64,000 nucleotides of DNA, taken from positions 496,001 through 560,000 of the forward strand of contig NZ_JAPMIT010000001.1 in the NCBI RefSeq assembly GCF_026410545.1, given 5' to 3'. The first letter of the stretch is position 1, and every line of letters starts with the position of its first letter. The notes under the pieces are model-generated. The model had not been told where the DNA came from. It did not search any database and saw nothing but the letters and a program-made list of their open reading frames with translations. A program made the translations under genes and the position numbers. Shown in pieces: positions 45,780 to 54,813 of the stretch. This stretch comes from Microbacterium sp. STN6. Its GTDB lineage: Bacteria; Actinomycetota; Actinomycetes; Actinomycetales; Microbacteriaceae.

Positions 45780-45795
45780 TTACTCATGTAACTAA
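45780..45795. promoter_or_regulatory. Candidate operator of the YtrA-type regulator
   Basis: TTACTCATGTAACTAA is an imperfect dyad in the only AT-rich stretch of this region, directly upstream of the leader ribosome-binding site. YtrA-type regulators bind dyads of this kind in their own promoters. The neighbouring GTTATGTGGTTAG on the minus strand may be a second half-site. Confidence 0.4.
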
Positions 45796-45845
45796 CCACA
45801 TAACCAACCGCGCTGTCAAGCCTCCCGTGTGGCTAGGCTCGATTC

Positions 45846-47276
45846 ATGGCGACTGACGAGCTGCACGACCTCACCGCATACGCGCAATGGCGCGCCCTGC
45901 AGGCCGGCGAACTGACGCCTGCGGAGCTGACCGAGCACTATCTCGGCCGCATCGAACGCCTGAACCCCGAGCTCGGCGCCTTCGTCACCGTGACAGCGGA
46001 CGCCGCGCGAAAACGCGCCGCGCATGTCACCCGGAACGTGCCGCATGTCGCGCCGATCTGGGGCCTGCCGTTCGGCGACAAGGACCTCTGGATGCGCGCC
46101 GGCGTGCCGACCGGTTTCGGCTCGCGCCTCTTCGCGGGATTCGTGCCCGAGACCTCGGACGAGCTGGTCGAGACACTCGATGCCGCGGGTGGCATCAGCC
46201 TCGGCAAGACCAATACGCCCGAATTCGGCCTGCCCGCGTACACCGAGTCGCTCGCCGCGCCTCCCGCACGTAACCCCTTGGACCCGTCGCTCGGGGCCGG
46301 AGGCTCGAGCGGCGGGGCCGCCGTCGCCGTGGCGAGCGGCATGCTGCCCTTCGCGCCGGGCAGCGACGGCGGCGGATCCGTTCGTATTCCCGCGGCAGCA
46401 TGTGGCCTCGTTGGTCTGAAGACGTCGCGCGGTCGCGTGCCGGGCGGCAGCGGCATCGGCGCACTCGCCGGACTGCCGGTCGCCGGGCCCATCGCCAGAA
46501 CCGTGACGGATGCCGCGCTGCTCCTCGACGCCATGATCACCGGGGCGGGCAACGGCCCCGAGCACCACTTCGCGTTGAGGGCACCGGGGGCGGACGGGCC
46601 GATGCTCGCGTCGGCGGTGCGGGGCGAGGGCCGCTACCAGCTCGGCGTCATGACGACCTCCGCGTGGGATGACGCGTACGAGATCGTCATCGCGCCCGAG
46701 GCCCGCGCCGCGCTCGAGGCCGCTGTCGCGGCGTTCGAGGCCATGGGGCACGGCATCGAGAAGACCGCCCTCGCGCCCGACGACTCGTACGCTGGGGCGT
46801 TCCGCACCATCTGGCAGGCGGGGGCCGCCGGCATCCCGGCAGAGGGGGATGCTGAGGCGGCGCTCGAGCCGCTGACCCGCTGGCTCATGGGCCGGGGGCG
46901 CGCCATCTCGGCACGCCAGCTCGCCGAGGCCCTCTCGGCGCTGAGCGCGTACGAGCGCTCGTTCATCGAGCAGCTTTCGCGCTTCGACGCCGTCATGACG
47001 CCGACGCTCGCGATGACGCCGCGGCCGCTCGGTTACTTCGACCAGGAAGACGGGGAGCGCAACTTCGAGCAGCAGGTGCAGTACACGCCGTTCACCTCGA
47101 TGGTGAACGTCTCGGGCCTGCCCGCCATCACGCTGCCCATCGCGCAGACGGATTCCGGGCTGCCGATGGGCGTGCAGCTCATCGGCCGGCCGGGTGGCGA
47201 GGCGACCCTGCTGGCGCTCGGCGCCCAGCTGGAGAGGCGAGTGGGCTGGCAGCTGAGGCATCCGCCATGCTGGTGA
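45846..47276 (+). CDS. Amidase signature family hydrolase
   Basis: The 476-aa enzyme has the amidase signature: catalytic Lys79 in GLPFGDKDLW, cis-Ser154 in GAGGSSGGAAVAVASG and nucleophile Ser178 in GSDGGGSVRIPAAACG. These enzymes hydrolyse amides or act in GatCAB; this one stands alone without gatB or gatC, so a small-molecule amidase is likely. TAGGCT (45834-45839) lies 6 nt before the ATG, implying a leaderless mRNA. Its stop is 5 nt from the iron box of the next gene. Confidence 0.92.
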   Translation: MATDELHDLTAYAQWRALQAGELTPAELTEHYLGRIERLNPELGAFVTVTADAARKRAAHVTRNVPHVAPIWGLPFGDKDLWMRAGVPTGFGSRLFAGFVPETSDELVETLDAAGGISLGKTNTPEFGLPAYTESLAAPPARNPLDPSLGAGGSSGGAAVAVASGMLPFAPGSDGGGSVRIPAAACGLVGLKTSRGRVPGGSGIGALAGLPVAGPIARTVTDAALLLDAMITGAGNGPEHHFALRAPGADGPMLASAVRGEGRYQLGVMTTSAWDDAYEIVIAPEARAALEAAVAAFEAMGHGIEKTALAPDDSYAGAFRTIWQAGAAGIPAEGDAEAALEPLTRWLMGRGRAISARQLAEALSALSAYERSFIEQLSRFDAVMTPTLAMTPRPLGYFDQEDGERNFEQQVQYTPFTSMVNVSGLPAITLPIAQTDSGLPMGVQLIGRPGGEATLLALGAQLERRVGWQLRHPPCW

Positions 47277-47280
47277 CGGT

Positions 47281-47302
47281 GTAGGTAAGGCTTACCTATA
47301 CT
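47281..47302 (+). promoter_or_regulatory. DtxR/IdeR iron box overlapping a -10 element
   Basis: TAGGTAAG-G-CTTACCTA (47282-47298) is a perfect 8+1+8 inverted repeat and matches the DtxR/IdeR operator TTAGGTTAGSCTAACCTAA closely. TATACT (47297-47302), the likely -10, overlaps its right edge. Iron-loaded DtxR bound here would block transcription, so the SIP gene should be expressed under iron limitation. Confidence 0.85.
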
Positions 47303-47311
47303 GGTCGTGAG

Positions 47312-47812
47312 ATGCATCAGAGTGAACACGACACAGCGGCAGGCGGCCCGAGGGCCGAGCACGCCGCGCACACCGCGCGCACGGCGCACCACGACGACCG
47401 CGCACAGTTCGTGGTCGTGGCAGACGAGACGGCGCTGGCTCAGCTCGAGGCCGAGCTCGCGCTGTTGCCGCTCTGCGCGCGGGGTCGGGTGTTCGTCGAG
47501 ACGGCGTCTGCGGCCGACCGCGTGGTGCTCTCGGCTCCCGTGCGCATGACGGTGACGTTTCTGCCGCGCTCGCGGGCCCCTCGTGACCGCCGTGAACGCC
47601 GTGAACGCCGCCCCGAGGGCGAGGCTCGGCCGGGAGACCTCGCCGCACGTGCGGTTCACGCGTGGGCTGCCGAGATGCTGTGCGAGGGGCCGGGTGCGAC
47701 CCGTGCCGTCCTGGTGGGGCGCGAGCAGACGCTCGAGCGCGTTCGGGCAGCGCTCACGGGGTTCGGGATGCCGACCTCGTCGATCGTGGCGAGCCCCGTC
47801 GCGGGCGGCTAG
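47312..47812 (+). CDS. SIP-domain protein without a flavin-binding domain, iron-regulated
   Basis: The 166-aa protein resembles the C-terminal NAD(P)H-binding half of siderophore-interacting (ViuB-type) ferric reductases: AQFVVVADETALAQLEAELALLPLCARGRVFVE (about 31-63) and AVLVGREQTLERVRAALTGFGM near the end. The N-terminal FAD domain is absent. A His-rich N-terminus (1-28) is unusual. With the DtxR box upstream, a role in iron release from siderophores is likely, perhaps with a separate flavin subunit. The ATG lies 9 nt after the -10 box, so the leader is very short. Confidence 0.75.
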   Translation: MHQSEHDTAAGGPRAEHAAHTARTAHHDDRAQFVVVADETALAQLEAELALLPLCARGRVFVETASAADRVVLSAPVRMTVTFLPRSRAPRDRRERRERRPEGEARPGDLAARAVHAWAAEMLCEGPGATRAVLVGREQTLERVRAALTGFGMPTSSIVASPVAGG

Positions 47813-47892
47813 CCGAGCCACTCCTGCCGCAGGCGTGCCTTCGCCCGCTGCGGAGCCGAGCCAGCGGCGGCAATGCGTGCCGTCGCCGCACC

Positions 47893-48282
47893 TCAGCCGC
47901 CGAACGAATCCGCCGAAAGCCGGCCGACCTCGTCCGCTCGGAGCGGCCGCAGCGTCGCCGGTGCAGGCAGCTCGAGCGAATAGTAGAGCTGAGGGGCGCC
48001 GATGTCGCCGAAATCGTCCCTCTTCACCCTGACGCCGGCAGGGCTCACCTCGGCGATACGCACGCGGAGGTCGCCTCCGTTCTCAAGGGTGAGCATGTAG
48101 GGGTCGGCAAGGTAACCGATGCCAAGCTCCTCGAGCGTCTCCTCGGCCGTCAGCCAGTCGACGGGCCCGCTGCGCTCCCGGCCGAGCAGGTCGACCACGA
48201 CGAATCCCTCGCCCCTCGGCACCATCCAGCCCACGCGCTCGCCGTCGCCGCGCCGATGCTCGATCCAGTCGTCTGCCACCAT
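47893..48282 (-). CDS. Conserved hypothetical protein
   Basis: The 129-aa protein starts MVADDWIEHRRGDGERVGWMVPRGEGFVVVDLLGRE and is predicted to be a compact soluble, beta-rich protein without membrane segments. I do not recognise a family with known function. The start at 48282 is supported by TAACGT (48296-48291) 8 nt upstream, so the mRNA is probably leaderless, separate from the SDR gene 46 nt upstream. Confidence 0.7.
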   Translation of the reverse strand: MVADDWIEHRRGDGERVGWMVPRGEGFVVVDLLGRERSGPVDWLTAEETLEELGIGYLADPYMLTLENGGDLRVRIAEVSPAGVRVKRDDFGDIGAPQLYYSLELPAPATLRPLRADEVGRLSADSFGG

Positions 48283-48328
48283 GGCAGGCCACGTTAGCAG
48301 GCCGGTGCGAAAGCGCCCGGGCGCTCGC

Positions 48329-49162
48329 TCAGCAGCCCGTGAGCCGCGCGGAAAGGTCCCAGAGTTCGCGGCCGAGCGCATCCGTCGCTCGAGCGCTCAC
48401 GTGACCGCCGGCAGTGAAGCGGTCGAAGTACGTGCCGCTCGGCGCGCCGATCGGTGCCTCACCCGCCAGTCGTACGAGCGGCTCCGCGCCTGCTTCGGCG
48501 CTGATGCCGTAGTGGCCGCCCGTGATCGCCGAGGCGAGCCGCATGGTGCGCAGCTGCATCCCGAAACTGGTCACGACCAGCCCGGGGTGAACCGAATACG
48601 CGCTGACGCCGGTGCCCGCCGTGCGCTCGGCGAGTTGCCTGATGAACAGGATCGTCGCCAGCTTCGACGCCCCGTACGCGCCCCAGCCGCCCAGCCACGG
48701 CCGATGCTCCCAATTGAGATCGTCGAGCCGGAGTCTGCCGTAGCGGTTCGCCGTGCTCGCCGTCGAGACCACGCGCGTCGGCCCGTATGCGGCCGACTGG
48801 CGGATGCGCGGCAGCAGCAGGTTGGTCAGCAGAAACGGCGCCAGATGGTTGGCCTGGATGGTGCGTTCGAAGCCGTCGACCGTGAGCTCGTGCCGCGCAG
48901 AGATGCCGCCGGCGTTGTTCAGGAGCACGTCGATGCGCTCGTACCGACGGAGCAGTTCTGCCGCGAGCGAGCGCACGTCATCGAGCCGGTCGAAGTCGGC
49001 GATGAGGGGGTCGCCGCCCACGGAGCGGGCCACATCCGTCGTTCGCTCCTGGTTGCGGCCGACGACCACCACCCGCGCGCCGTCGTCGGCCAGACGCCGT
49101 GCCGTGACCGCGCCGATTCCAGAGCTTGCGCCCGTGATGACGACCGTGCGCTGCAGGCTCAC
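48329..49162 (-). CDS. Short-chain dehydrogenase, retinol-dehydrogenase/protochlorophyllide-reductase-like
   Basis: The 277-aa protein has TVVITGASSGIGAVTARRLADDG, LLNNAGG and the catalytic WGAYGASKLATILFIRQLAE. It belongs to the extended classical SDRs related to WWOX/retinol dehydrogenases; the substrate is unknown. The GTG start at 49162 overlaps the stop of the upstream HExxH gene (GTGA), which itself overlaps the disulfide reductase gene, so the three are translated as a coupled series. Confidence 0.88.
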   Translation of the reverse strand: MSLQRTVVITGASSGIGAVTARRLADDGARVVVVGRNQERTTDVARSVGGDPLIADFDRLDDVRSLAAELLRRYERIDVLLNNAGGISARHELTVDGFERTIQANHLAPFLLTNLLLPRIRQSAAYGPTRVVSTASTANRYGRLRLDDLNWEHRPWLGGWGAYGASKLATILFIRQLAERTAGTGVSAYSVHPGLVVTSFGMQLRTMRLASAITGGHYGISAEAGAEPLVRLAGEAPIGAPSGTYFDRFTAGGHVSARATDALGRELWDLSARLTGC

Positions 49163-49641
49163 ACGTATCCGCCCTTCTCCAGCCCCGCCTCGATCTCGAA
49201 GCGATTCTTCAGCGGGTCGCGCCCGGAGAACCCGTAGAGCAGGGGAAAGAGCATGCCGTAGCGCTGCCACTGCCGTTTGTGCACGGCCTCGTGCTCGAGC
49301 ACGGCATCGCCGGCGTTGTTGGCCGTGAGATAGCAGCCACCCACGCAGGAGCCGCCGCGGCCGAAGGCCCAGCGTGGCATGCCCGTGAAGACGACGAGTC
49401 CGCCGCGCCGCTCGACGCGGCCCGTGCTGAGCGTGTAGCCCCACGCGAGGCCGACCGCGGTGGCATACAGGTAGCCGGCGCGGCTCACGGGCGAGTCGAG
49501 AACCAGCGCCGAGAGGGAGCGCCCTGCCTCGCCCACCGCGCGAGCGATGCCGCCCAGTGTGCGGCTGGCGCCACCGAGCGCCCGCCCGGCGCCACCGAGC
49601 GCCCGCCCGGCGCCGTCGACCGTGGCTCCGACTCGCCTCAC
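49159..49641 (-). CDS. Hypothetical protein with an HExxH motif
   Basis: This 160-aa protein has a Gly/Ala/Arg-rich N-terminus with a heptad-like repeat (GAGRALGGAGRALGGASRTLGG, about residues 9-30, interrupted by few changes), one moderately hydrophobic segment (about 55-72) and a C-terminal domain with LEHEAVHKRQWQRYGMLFPLLYG. HEAVH fits the zinc-binding HExxH pattern, and the spacing to later acidic residues would suit a third ligand. I know no named family. GTG 49641 is chosen because it overlaps the upstream stop (GTGA). Metalloprotease activity is only a possibility. Confidence 0.6.
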   Translation of the reverse strand: MRRVGATVDGAGRALGGAGRALGGASRTLGGIARAVGEAGRSLSALVLDSPVSRAGYLYATAVGLAWGYTLSTGRVERRGGLVVFTGMPRWAFGRGGSCVGGCYLTANNAGDAVLEHEAVHKRQWQRYGMLFPLLYGFSGRDPLKNRFEIEAGLEKGGYV

Positions 49642-51098
49642 GCGGCCGGCCTGCCGTACGACTCGAGCAGGCGCAGCCACACCTCACTGAGCGTGGGATA
49701 CGACGGAACGGCATGCCACAGCCGTGAGATTGGCACCTCGCCGACGACGGCGACGGTGGCCGAATGGAGCAACTCACCGACATCCGCTCCCACGAATGTC
49801 ACGCCGAGCAGAACCTGGCGGTCTTCGTCGACGACCATGCGCGCGCGCCCCTGATAGTCGTCGGCAAGCACGGAGGCACCCGCCACATTGCCGATGTCGT
49901 AGTCGATCACGCGCGTGCGGTAGCCCGCTTTCTCGGCCTCCGCGGCGCTCAGGCCGACCGACGCCACCTCGGGGTCGGTGAAGGTGACCTGCGGCACGGC
50001 CTGGTGATCGGCGGTGGCCTGGCACGCCGACCAGGGCTCAGTAGAGATGCGGATGCCGCGGGCTCGCGCCGCAATCGCGTCACCCGCGATGCGAGCCTGG
50101 TACTTTCCCTGGTGCGTGAGCAGGGCGCGCTGGTTCACGTCGCCGGCGGCGTAGAGCCACTCACCGGCGAGTGCATCGTTGCCCTGGGATTGCACGAGCA
50201 TGCTGTCGTCGACCGACAGCCCCTTACCGGGTGTGAGGCCGATGTTCTCGAGCCCGAGATCCTGCGTGCGCGGTGTGCGGCCGGTGGCGACGAGGATCTC
50301 GTCGGTGACGAGCTCGGTGCCGTCATCGAGGGTGATGGCCACGCTGCGCCCGGGGGTGCGCGCAACGGATGTGGGGGAGGCGCCGAGGTGCAGATGCGCC
50401 CCGAGCTTCGTGAGGGATGCCGCGACCAGCTCGCCCGCAAACGGCTCGTTGCGCGTGAGCAGGCCGCTTCGGGCGATCACGTGCACCACGCTGCCGAGGC
50501 TGGTGTACGCGGTCGCCATCTCGCTCGCCACCACGCCGCCGCCGATGATGGCGAGGGTGGTCGGCACGCCCTGCGCGCTCGTGGCCTCTTTGCTCGTCCA
50601 CGGCTCGGCCTCGGCCAGGCCCGGCACGTCGGGCAGCGAGGCGACCGAGCCCGTGCAGACGGCGACGGCGTGGGCGGCCGTCAGCACGCGCGTGCTGCCG
50701 TCTTCGGCGGTGACCGTCACCTCGCGGGGGGCGGTGATGGTGGCGTGCCCGCGTACCAGGTCGATACCGGCCGTGCTCACCCAGGCCGCCTGGCCGTCGT
50801 CGTTCCAGTTGCTCGCGATGCGATTGCGCCGTTCCAGCACCGCGTGCACGTCGGTCTCGCCGGTGACGGCCTGGGCGGCGCCGTCCACCGCCTGGGCTGC
50901 CCGCACGGCGGTGCCACTGCGCAGCAGGGCCTTCGAGGGCATGCACGCCCAGTATGAGCACTCGCCGCCCACGAGCTCGGCCTCGATGATGGCGGTGCGC
51001 ATCCCACCCTGAACGGCGCGGTCGGCCACGTTCTCGCCCACGGCGCCCGCGCCGATCACGATCACGTCGTACTCGTCTGTGGTCTGCGTTGCCGCCAT
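49638..51098 (-). CDS. FAD-dependent pyridine nucleotide-disulfide oxidoreductase
   Basis: The 486-aa protein has the FAD motif VIVIGAGAVGENVA, the redox disulfide GGECSYWACMPSK (Cys47, Cys52), an NAD(P) Rossmann motif IIGGGVVASEMATAY and ATGRTPRT. The C-terminal active-site segment reads AVPSYPTLSEVW, with Tyr where dihydrolipoamide dehydrogenase and related enzymes have the catalytic His (HPTLSE). It belongs to a divergent group often annotated as Lpd or mercuric-reductase-like; a true Lpd function is doubtful. First of three coupled genes. Confidence 0.88.
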   Translation of the reverse strand: MAATQTTDEYDVIVIGAGAVGENVADRAVQGGMRTAIIEAELVGGECSYWACMPSKALLRSGTAVRAAQAVDGAAQAVTGETDVHAVLERRNRIASNWNDDGQAAWVSTAGIDLVRGHATITAPREVTVTAEDGSTRVLTAAHAVAVCTGSVASLPDVPGLAEAEPWTSKEATSAQGVPTTLAIIGGGVVASEMATAYTSLGSVVHVIARSGLLTRNEPFAGELVAASLTKLGAHLHLGASPTSVARTPGRSVAITLDDGTELVTDEILVATGRTPRTQDLGLENIGLTPGKGLSVDDSMLVQSQGNDALAGEWLYAAGDVNQRALLTHQGKYQARIAGDAIAARARGIRISTEPWSACQATADHQAVPQVTFTDPEVASVGLSAAEAEKAGYRTRVIDYDIGNVAGASVLADDYQGRARMVVDEDRQVLLGVTFVGADVGELLHSATVAVVGEVPISRLWHAVPSYPTLSEVWLRLLESYGRPAA

Positions 51099-51192
51099 GT
51101 CGCGCTCCCTCTACCGGTCAGGTTCGCTTCGCGTCGTCGCGAGCGCCTCTTCCGTCATCGTATGCGCGGCCGCCGTCATCGGCAGCAGAGCC

Positions 51193-51978
<786 letters not shown>

Positions 51979-52009
51979 GAGTACCGAGGCTACCGGCGGC
52001 GGCCCGCAG

Positions 52010-52855
52010 CTACGAAAGCGGCGATGTCAGGGAGCCGAGCACGCGCAGGATCACCGGCATGTCGGCGGCGGCCGCATCCGCGCTCGCGGGCGCGAAGCCC
52101 GTGATGCCCGCCCCCGCGAGCTCGAAGCGGGAGCGCAGCGCCCGCACCGCGTCACACAGCGTCTCGGGCTGCAGCCCGAACGGCTCGGGGGCACCGACTC
52201 CCGTCATGGTGGCGGGGTCGAGTACGTCGAGATCCACGTGAATATAGACGGATGCCGCTCCGCTTCTCTCCACGGCGGCGACGAGCGCGTCGGGCTCGCT
52301 CAGCTCGTCGACGGTGACGACCAGAACGCCGGCCTCGTCGATGAAGGCGAGCTCGGCATCGTCGAACGAGCGGGCGCCGGCGACCACGAGGTGATCGGGG
52401 GCGAGTCGCGCCGAGCCGGTCGCATTCAGGCCCTCGGGCGCGTCGCCGAGCAGGGCACGGGCCGACATGCCGCCGAACGCGCCGCTCGGGCTCGACGCGG
52501 CGCTGTTGAGGTCGGCGTGCGCGTCGAACCAGACCACGGCGACGCTGCCGGTGGGGTGCGCGGCGACCGCGCGGGATGCGCTGGCGAGGTCGGCACCGCA
52601 GTCTCCGCCGATCGTGATGACCAGGCCATCGAGGTCGTCGAGGGCCGCCGCGGCGCGCTCGCGCGTGGCGACAAGCGCCGAGTAGCGGTGCACCCCGGTA
52701 TCGAGCGACTCACCCGCACCGAGCGGAACCTCCACACTCCGGGTGGCCGCCCTCGGCAGGTCACCCGCGATCGCCTCGGCTCCGTCGATCAGCCGCATCG
52801 CGCGGGACGACGACGACCCCTGCCACTCGGGTACGACGAGAAATGTTGCTGGCAC
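52010..52855 (-). CDS. Arginase/agmatinase/formiminoglutamase family protein
   Basis: The 281-aa protein has the three ureohydrolase metal-binding motifs: TIGGDCGAD, VVWFDAHADLNS and IHVDLDVLDPATMTG. The His of the usual GGDH motif is Cys here (GGDC), as in a subgroup of actinobacterial arginase-like proteins, so activity and substrate are uncertain. The GTG start at 52855 has GGAG close upstream. It is 47 nt from the GH2 stop codon, so could be read from that transcript. Confidence 0.85.
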   Translation of the reverse strand: MPATFLVVPEWQGSSSSRAMRLIDGAEAIAGDLPRAATRSVEVPLGAGESLDTGVHRYSALVATRERAAAALDDLDGLVITIGGDCGADLASASRAVAAHPTGSVAVVWFDAHADLNSAASSPSGAFGGMSARALLGDAPEGLNATGSARLAPDHLVVAGARSFDDAELAFIDEAGVLVVTVDELSEPDALVAAVERSGAASVYIHVDLDVLDPATMTGVGAPEPFGLQPETLCDAVRALRSRFELAGAGITGFAPASADAAAADMPVILRVLGSLTSPLS

Positions 52856-52902
52856 GCACTCCAGTATGACGGCGACGGGACCGGCCACCGGCATCCGCTC
52901 GT

Positions 52903-54765
52903 CTACCGCCCGTGCGGCAGCCCAGTCACGATGGCACGGATGCGCTCCACCGGCAGCTTCGGCCGGCGCTCCTCGTCGACCAGGCCGTTGGCCTCCTGCA
53001 GCGTGTCGGTCAGCTGCGTGTAGCAGATGCCGGCGAGCGACGTGCTCGCGCGGACGGCGTCGAACAGCGAGCGGAGCCGCCGCTCGAAGTCGTCTGCGCT
53101 CGACGCACGCGAGTAGCCCCACGCCGCAGCGTCGGCCTGCCCGGGGGAGTACTGCACTCCGCCGAACTCCGTGAGCATCACGGGCTGGCCGCGGTCCGCG
53201 ACCTCGGCGAGGCGCATGCGCCGGCCGGCCGGCCCGAAGCCCTCGAGCAGACGGGACGTTGCGGCAGCATCCGCATACCGTTCTCGCAGCACATCGCCGG
53301 ACGCCTCGTAGTCGTGGATCGAGAAGATGTCGGTGTCGAGATGCTCCCAGCCGTCGTTTGAGACGACGGGTCGCGACGGGTCGAGCGCCTTGGTGAGTTC
53401 GAAGATCGCCCGCGAATACGCCTGAACGCGCGGCTCGTGCGCAATGTGCTGCACGCCCCAGCTCTCGTTCAGCGGCACCCACGTGACGATCGACGGATGC
53501 GACAGGTCGCGCTCGATCGCCTCCGACCACTCGCGCATCATGCGCGTCACCGCCGTGGTCGAGAACTCGAAGGCGCTCGGCGTTTCACCCCACAGCAGCA
53601 GCCCGAGGCGGTCGGCCCAGAAGAGGAACCTCGGGTCCTCGATCTTCTGGTGCACGCGGGCCGCATTGAAGCCGAGATCCTTGATGAGCTGCGCCTCGGC
53701 GCGGAGCGCGTCGGCCGACGGCGCCGCGAGGTGGGAGGCGGGCCAGTAGCCCTGGCTCAAAACGGCGCGAACCGGATACGGGCGGTCGTTCAGCAGAAAC
53801 CGCCCGCCGCCGATCGAGGCCGATCGCATGCCGAAGTACGAGGCGACCGTGTCTGCCTCGCCGTCTGACGGCGCCGGCTGCAGCGTGACGGTCGCGTCGA
53901 AGAGCCGTGGATGCTCGGGGCTCCACAGGTACTGCTCGTAACCCTGGCCGTTGGCGAGCCTCGGCAGCCGCACGCGCGTCTCGACGCGGTCGGAATGCAC
54001 GGGCACGTCGATGCGGCCGTGCGACTCCTCACCGAAGTCAACGTCGACGCTCAGCACGGCGCCCGGCGCCGGCGTGCGGCTGAGCTGCACCGACAGCGCG
54101 ACCTCGGCGGCGCTCACGTCGGGGGCCCACGCGAGCGAGCGCACGCTCGTGGTGGGCACCGCCTCCAGCCACGCCGGCTGCCAGATTCCGCTCGTGCGGT
54201 GGTACCAGACGGCGTGCGGGTGCCGCTGCCAGTCCTGCTTACCGCGCGGCTGGGAGACGTCGAACGGGTCGTCCTCGGCGCGGACGACGAGCGCGTGCGC
54301 CTCGCGTGCGGGATCGAGCGCAGTCGTGATGTCGAACGTGAACGGCGTGTGCCCGCCCTCGTGCCCGCCCAGCAGCCGCCCGTCGAGCCAGACCTCGCAG
54401 CGGTAGTCGACCGCGCCGAAGTGCAGCAGCAGCCGACCGCCGCCTCCAGACGAGAGCGGATGCCCGGCCGCCGACACGTCGGCGCCCGTGATTATGCGCT
54501 GATACCAGATGACGCGGTGGAAGCCGGTGTCGCCGATACCCGATGCGACGGACTCCGGGGGGAATGGCACCGTGATGCTGCGCTCGAAGGCCCGGCCGTC
54601 GAACCAGCCGGCGTCTCTGCCCTCGTCGGCATCGTCGAACGCGAAGCCCCACGTTCCGCAGAGGTCGCGCCAGCGCGACCGCTTCAGTTGCGGGCGCGGG
54701 TACGAGCCGTCCTGGCGGCTGGCGCGGTCAAGGGCTGCGACAGTGCCGCCATGGTTGATGCTCAT
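52903..54765 (-). CDS. Glycoside hydrolase family 2 protein
   Basis: The 620-aa enzyme has the GH2 layout: sugar-binding jelly roll (about 40-190), immunoglobulin-like domain (about 195-300) and TIM barrel (about 305-620). The acid/base is Glu434 in VPLNESWG and the nucleophile Glu533 in VMLTEFGGVQ. There is no signal peptide, so it acts in the cytoplasm on an imported oligosaccharide. Sequence suggests a beta-galactosidase, glucuronidase or mannosidase type without deciding. ATG 54765 is used; an ATG at 54783 adds six residues. A LacI-type operator lies just upstream. Confidence 0.9.
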   Translation of the reverse strand: MSINHGGTVAALDRASRQDGSYPRPQLKRSRWRDLCGTWGFAFDDADEGRDAGWFDGRAFERSITVPFPPESVASGIGDTGFHRVIWYQRIITGADVSAAGHPLSSGGGGRLLLHFGAVDYRCEVWLDGRLLGGHEGGHTPFTFDITTALDPAREAHALVVRAEDDPFDVSQPRGKQDWQRHPHAVWYHRTSGIWQPAWLEAVPTTSVRSLAWAPDVSAAEVALSVQLSRTPAPGAVLSVDVDFGEESHGRIDVPVHSDRVETRVRLPRLANGQGYEQYLWSPEHPRLFDATVTLQPAPSDGEADTVASYFGMRSASIGGGRFLLNDRPYPVRAVLSQGYWPASHLAAPSADALRAEAQLIKDLGFNAARVHQKIEDPRFLFWADRLGLLLWGETPSAFEFSTTAVTRMMREWSEAIERDLSHPSIVTWVPLNESWGVQHIAHEPRVQAYSRAIFELTKALDPSRPVVSNDGWEHLDTDIFSIHDYEASGDVLRERYADAAATSRLLEGFGPAGRRMRLAEVADRGQPVMLTEFGGVQYSPGQADAAAWGYSRASSADDFERRLRSLFDAVRASTSLAGICYTQLTDTLQEANGLVDEERRPKLPVERIRAIVTGLPHGR

Positions 54766-54785
54766 GGCACCAGTGTGCCGCAAAC

Positions 54786-54799
54786 TTGCAGCGCTGTAA
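54786..54799. promoter_or_regulatory. LacI-type operator upstream of the GH2 gene
   Basis: TTGCAGCGCTGTAA is a palindrome with one mismatch, centred on CG, in the 48-nt gap between the LacI stop and the GH2 start. It shares CAGCGCTGTAAA with the site at 55930-55944 before the ABC operon. The shared sequence links both units to one regulator. Confidence 0.75.
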
Positions 54800-54813
54800 A
54801 ATGGTGGATCGGA

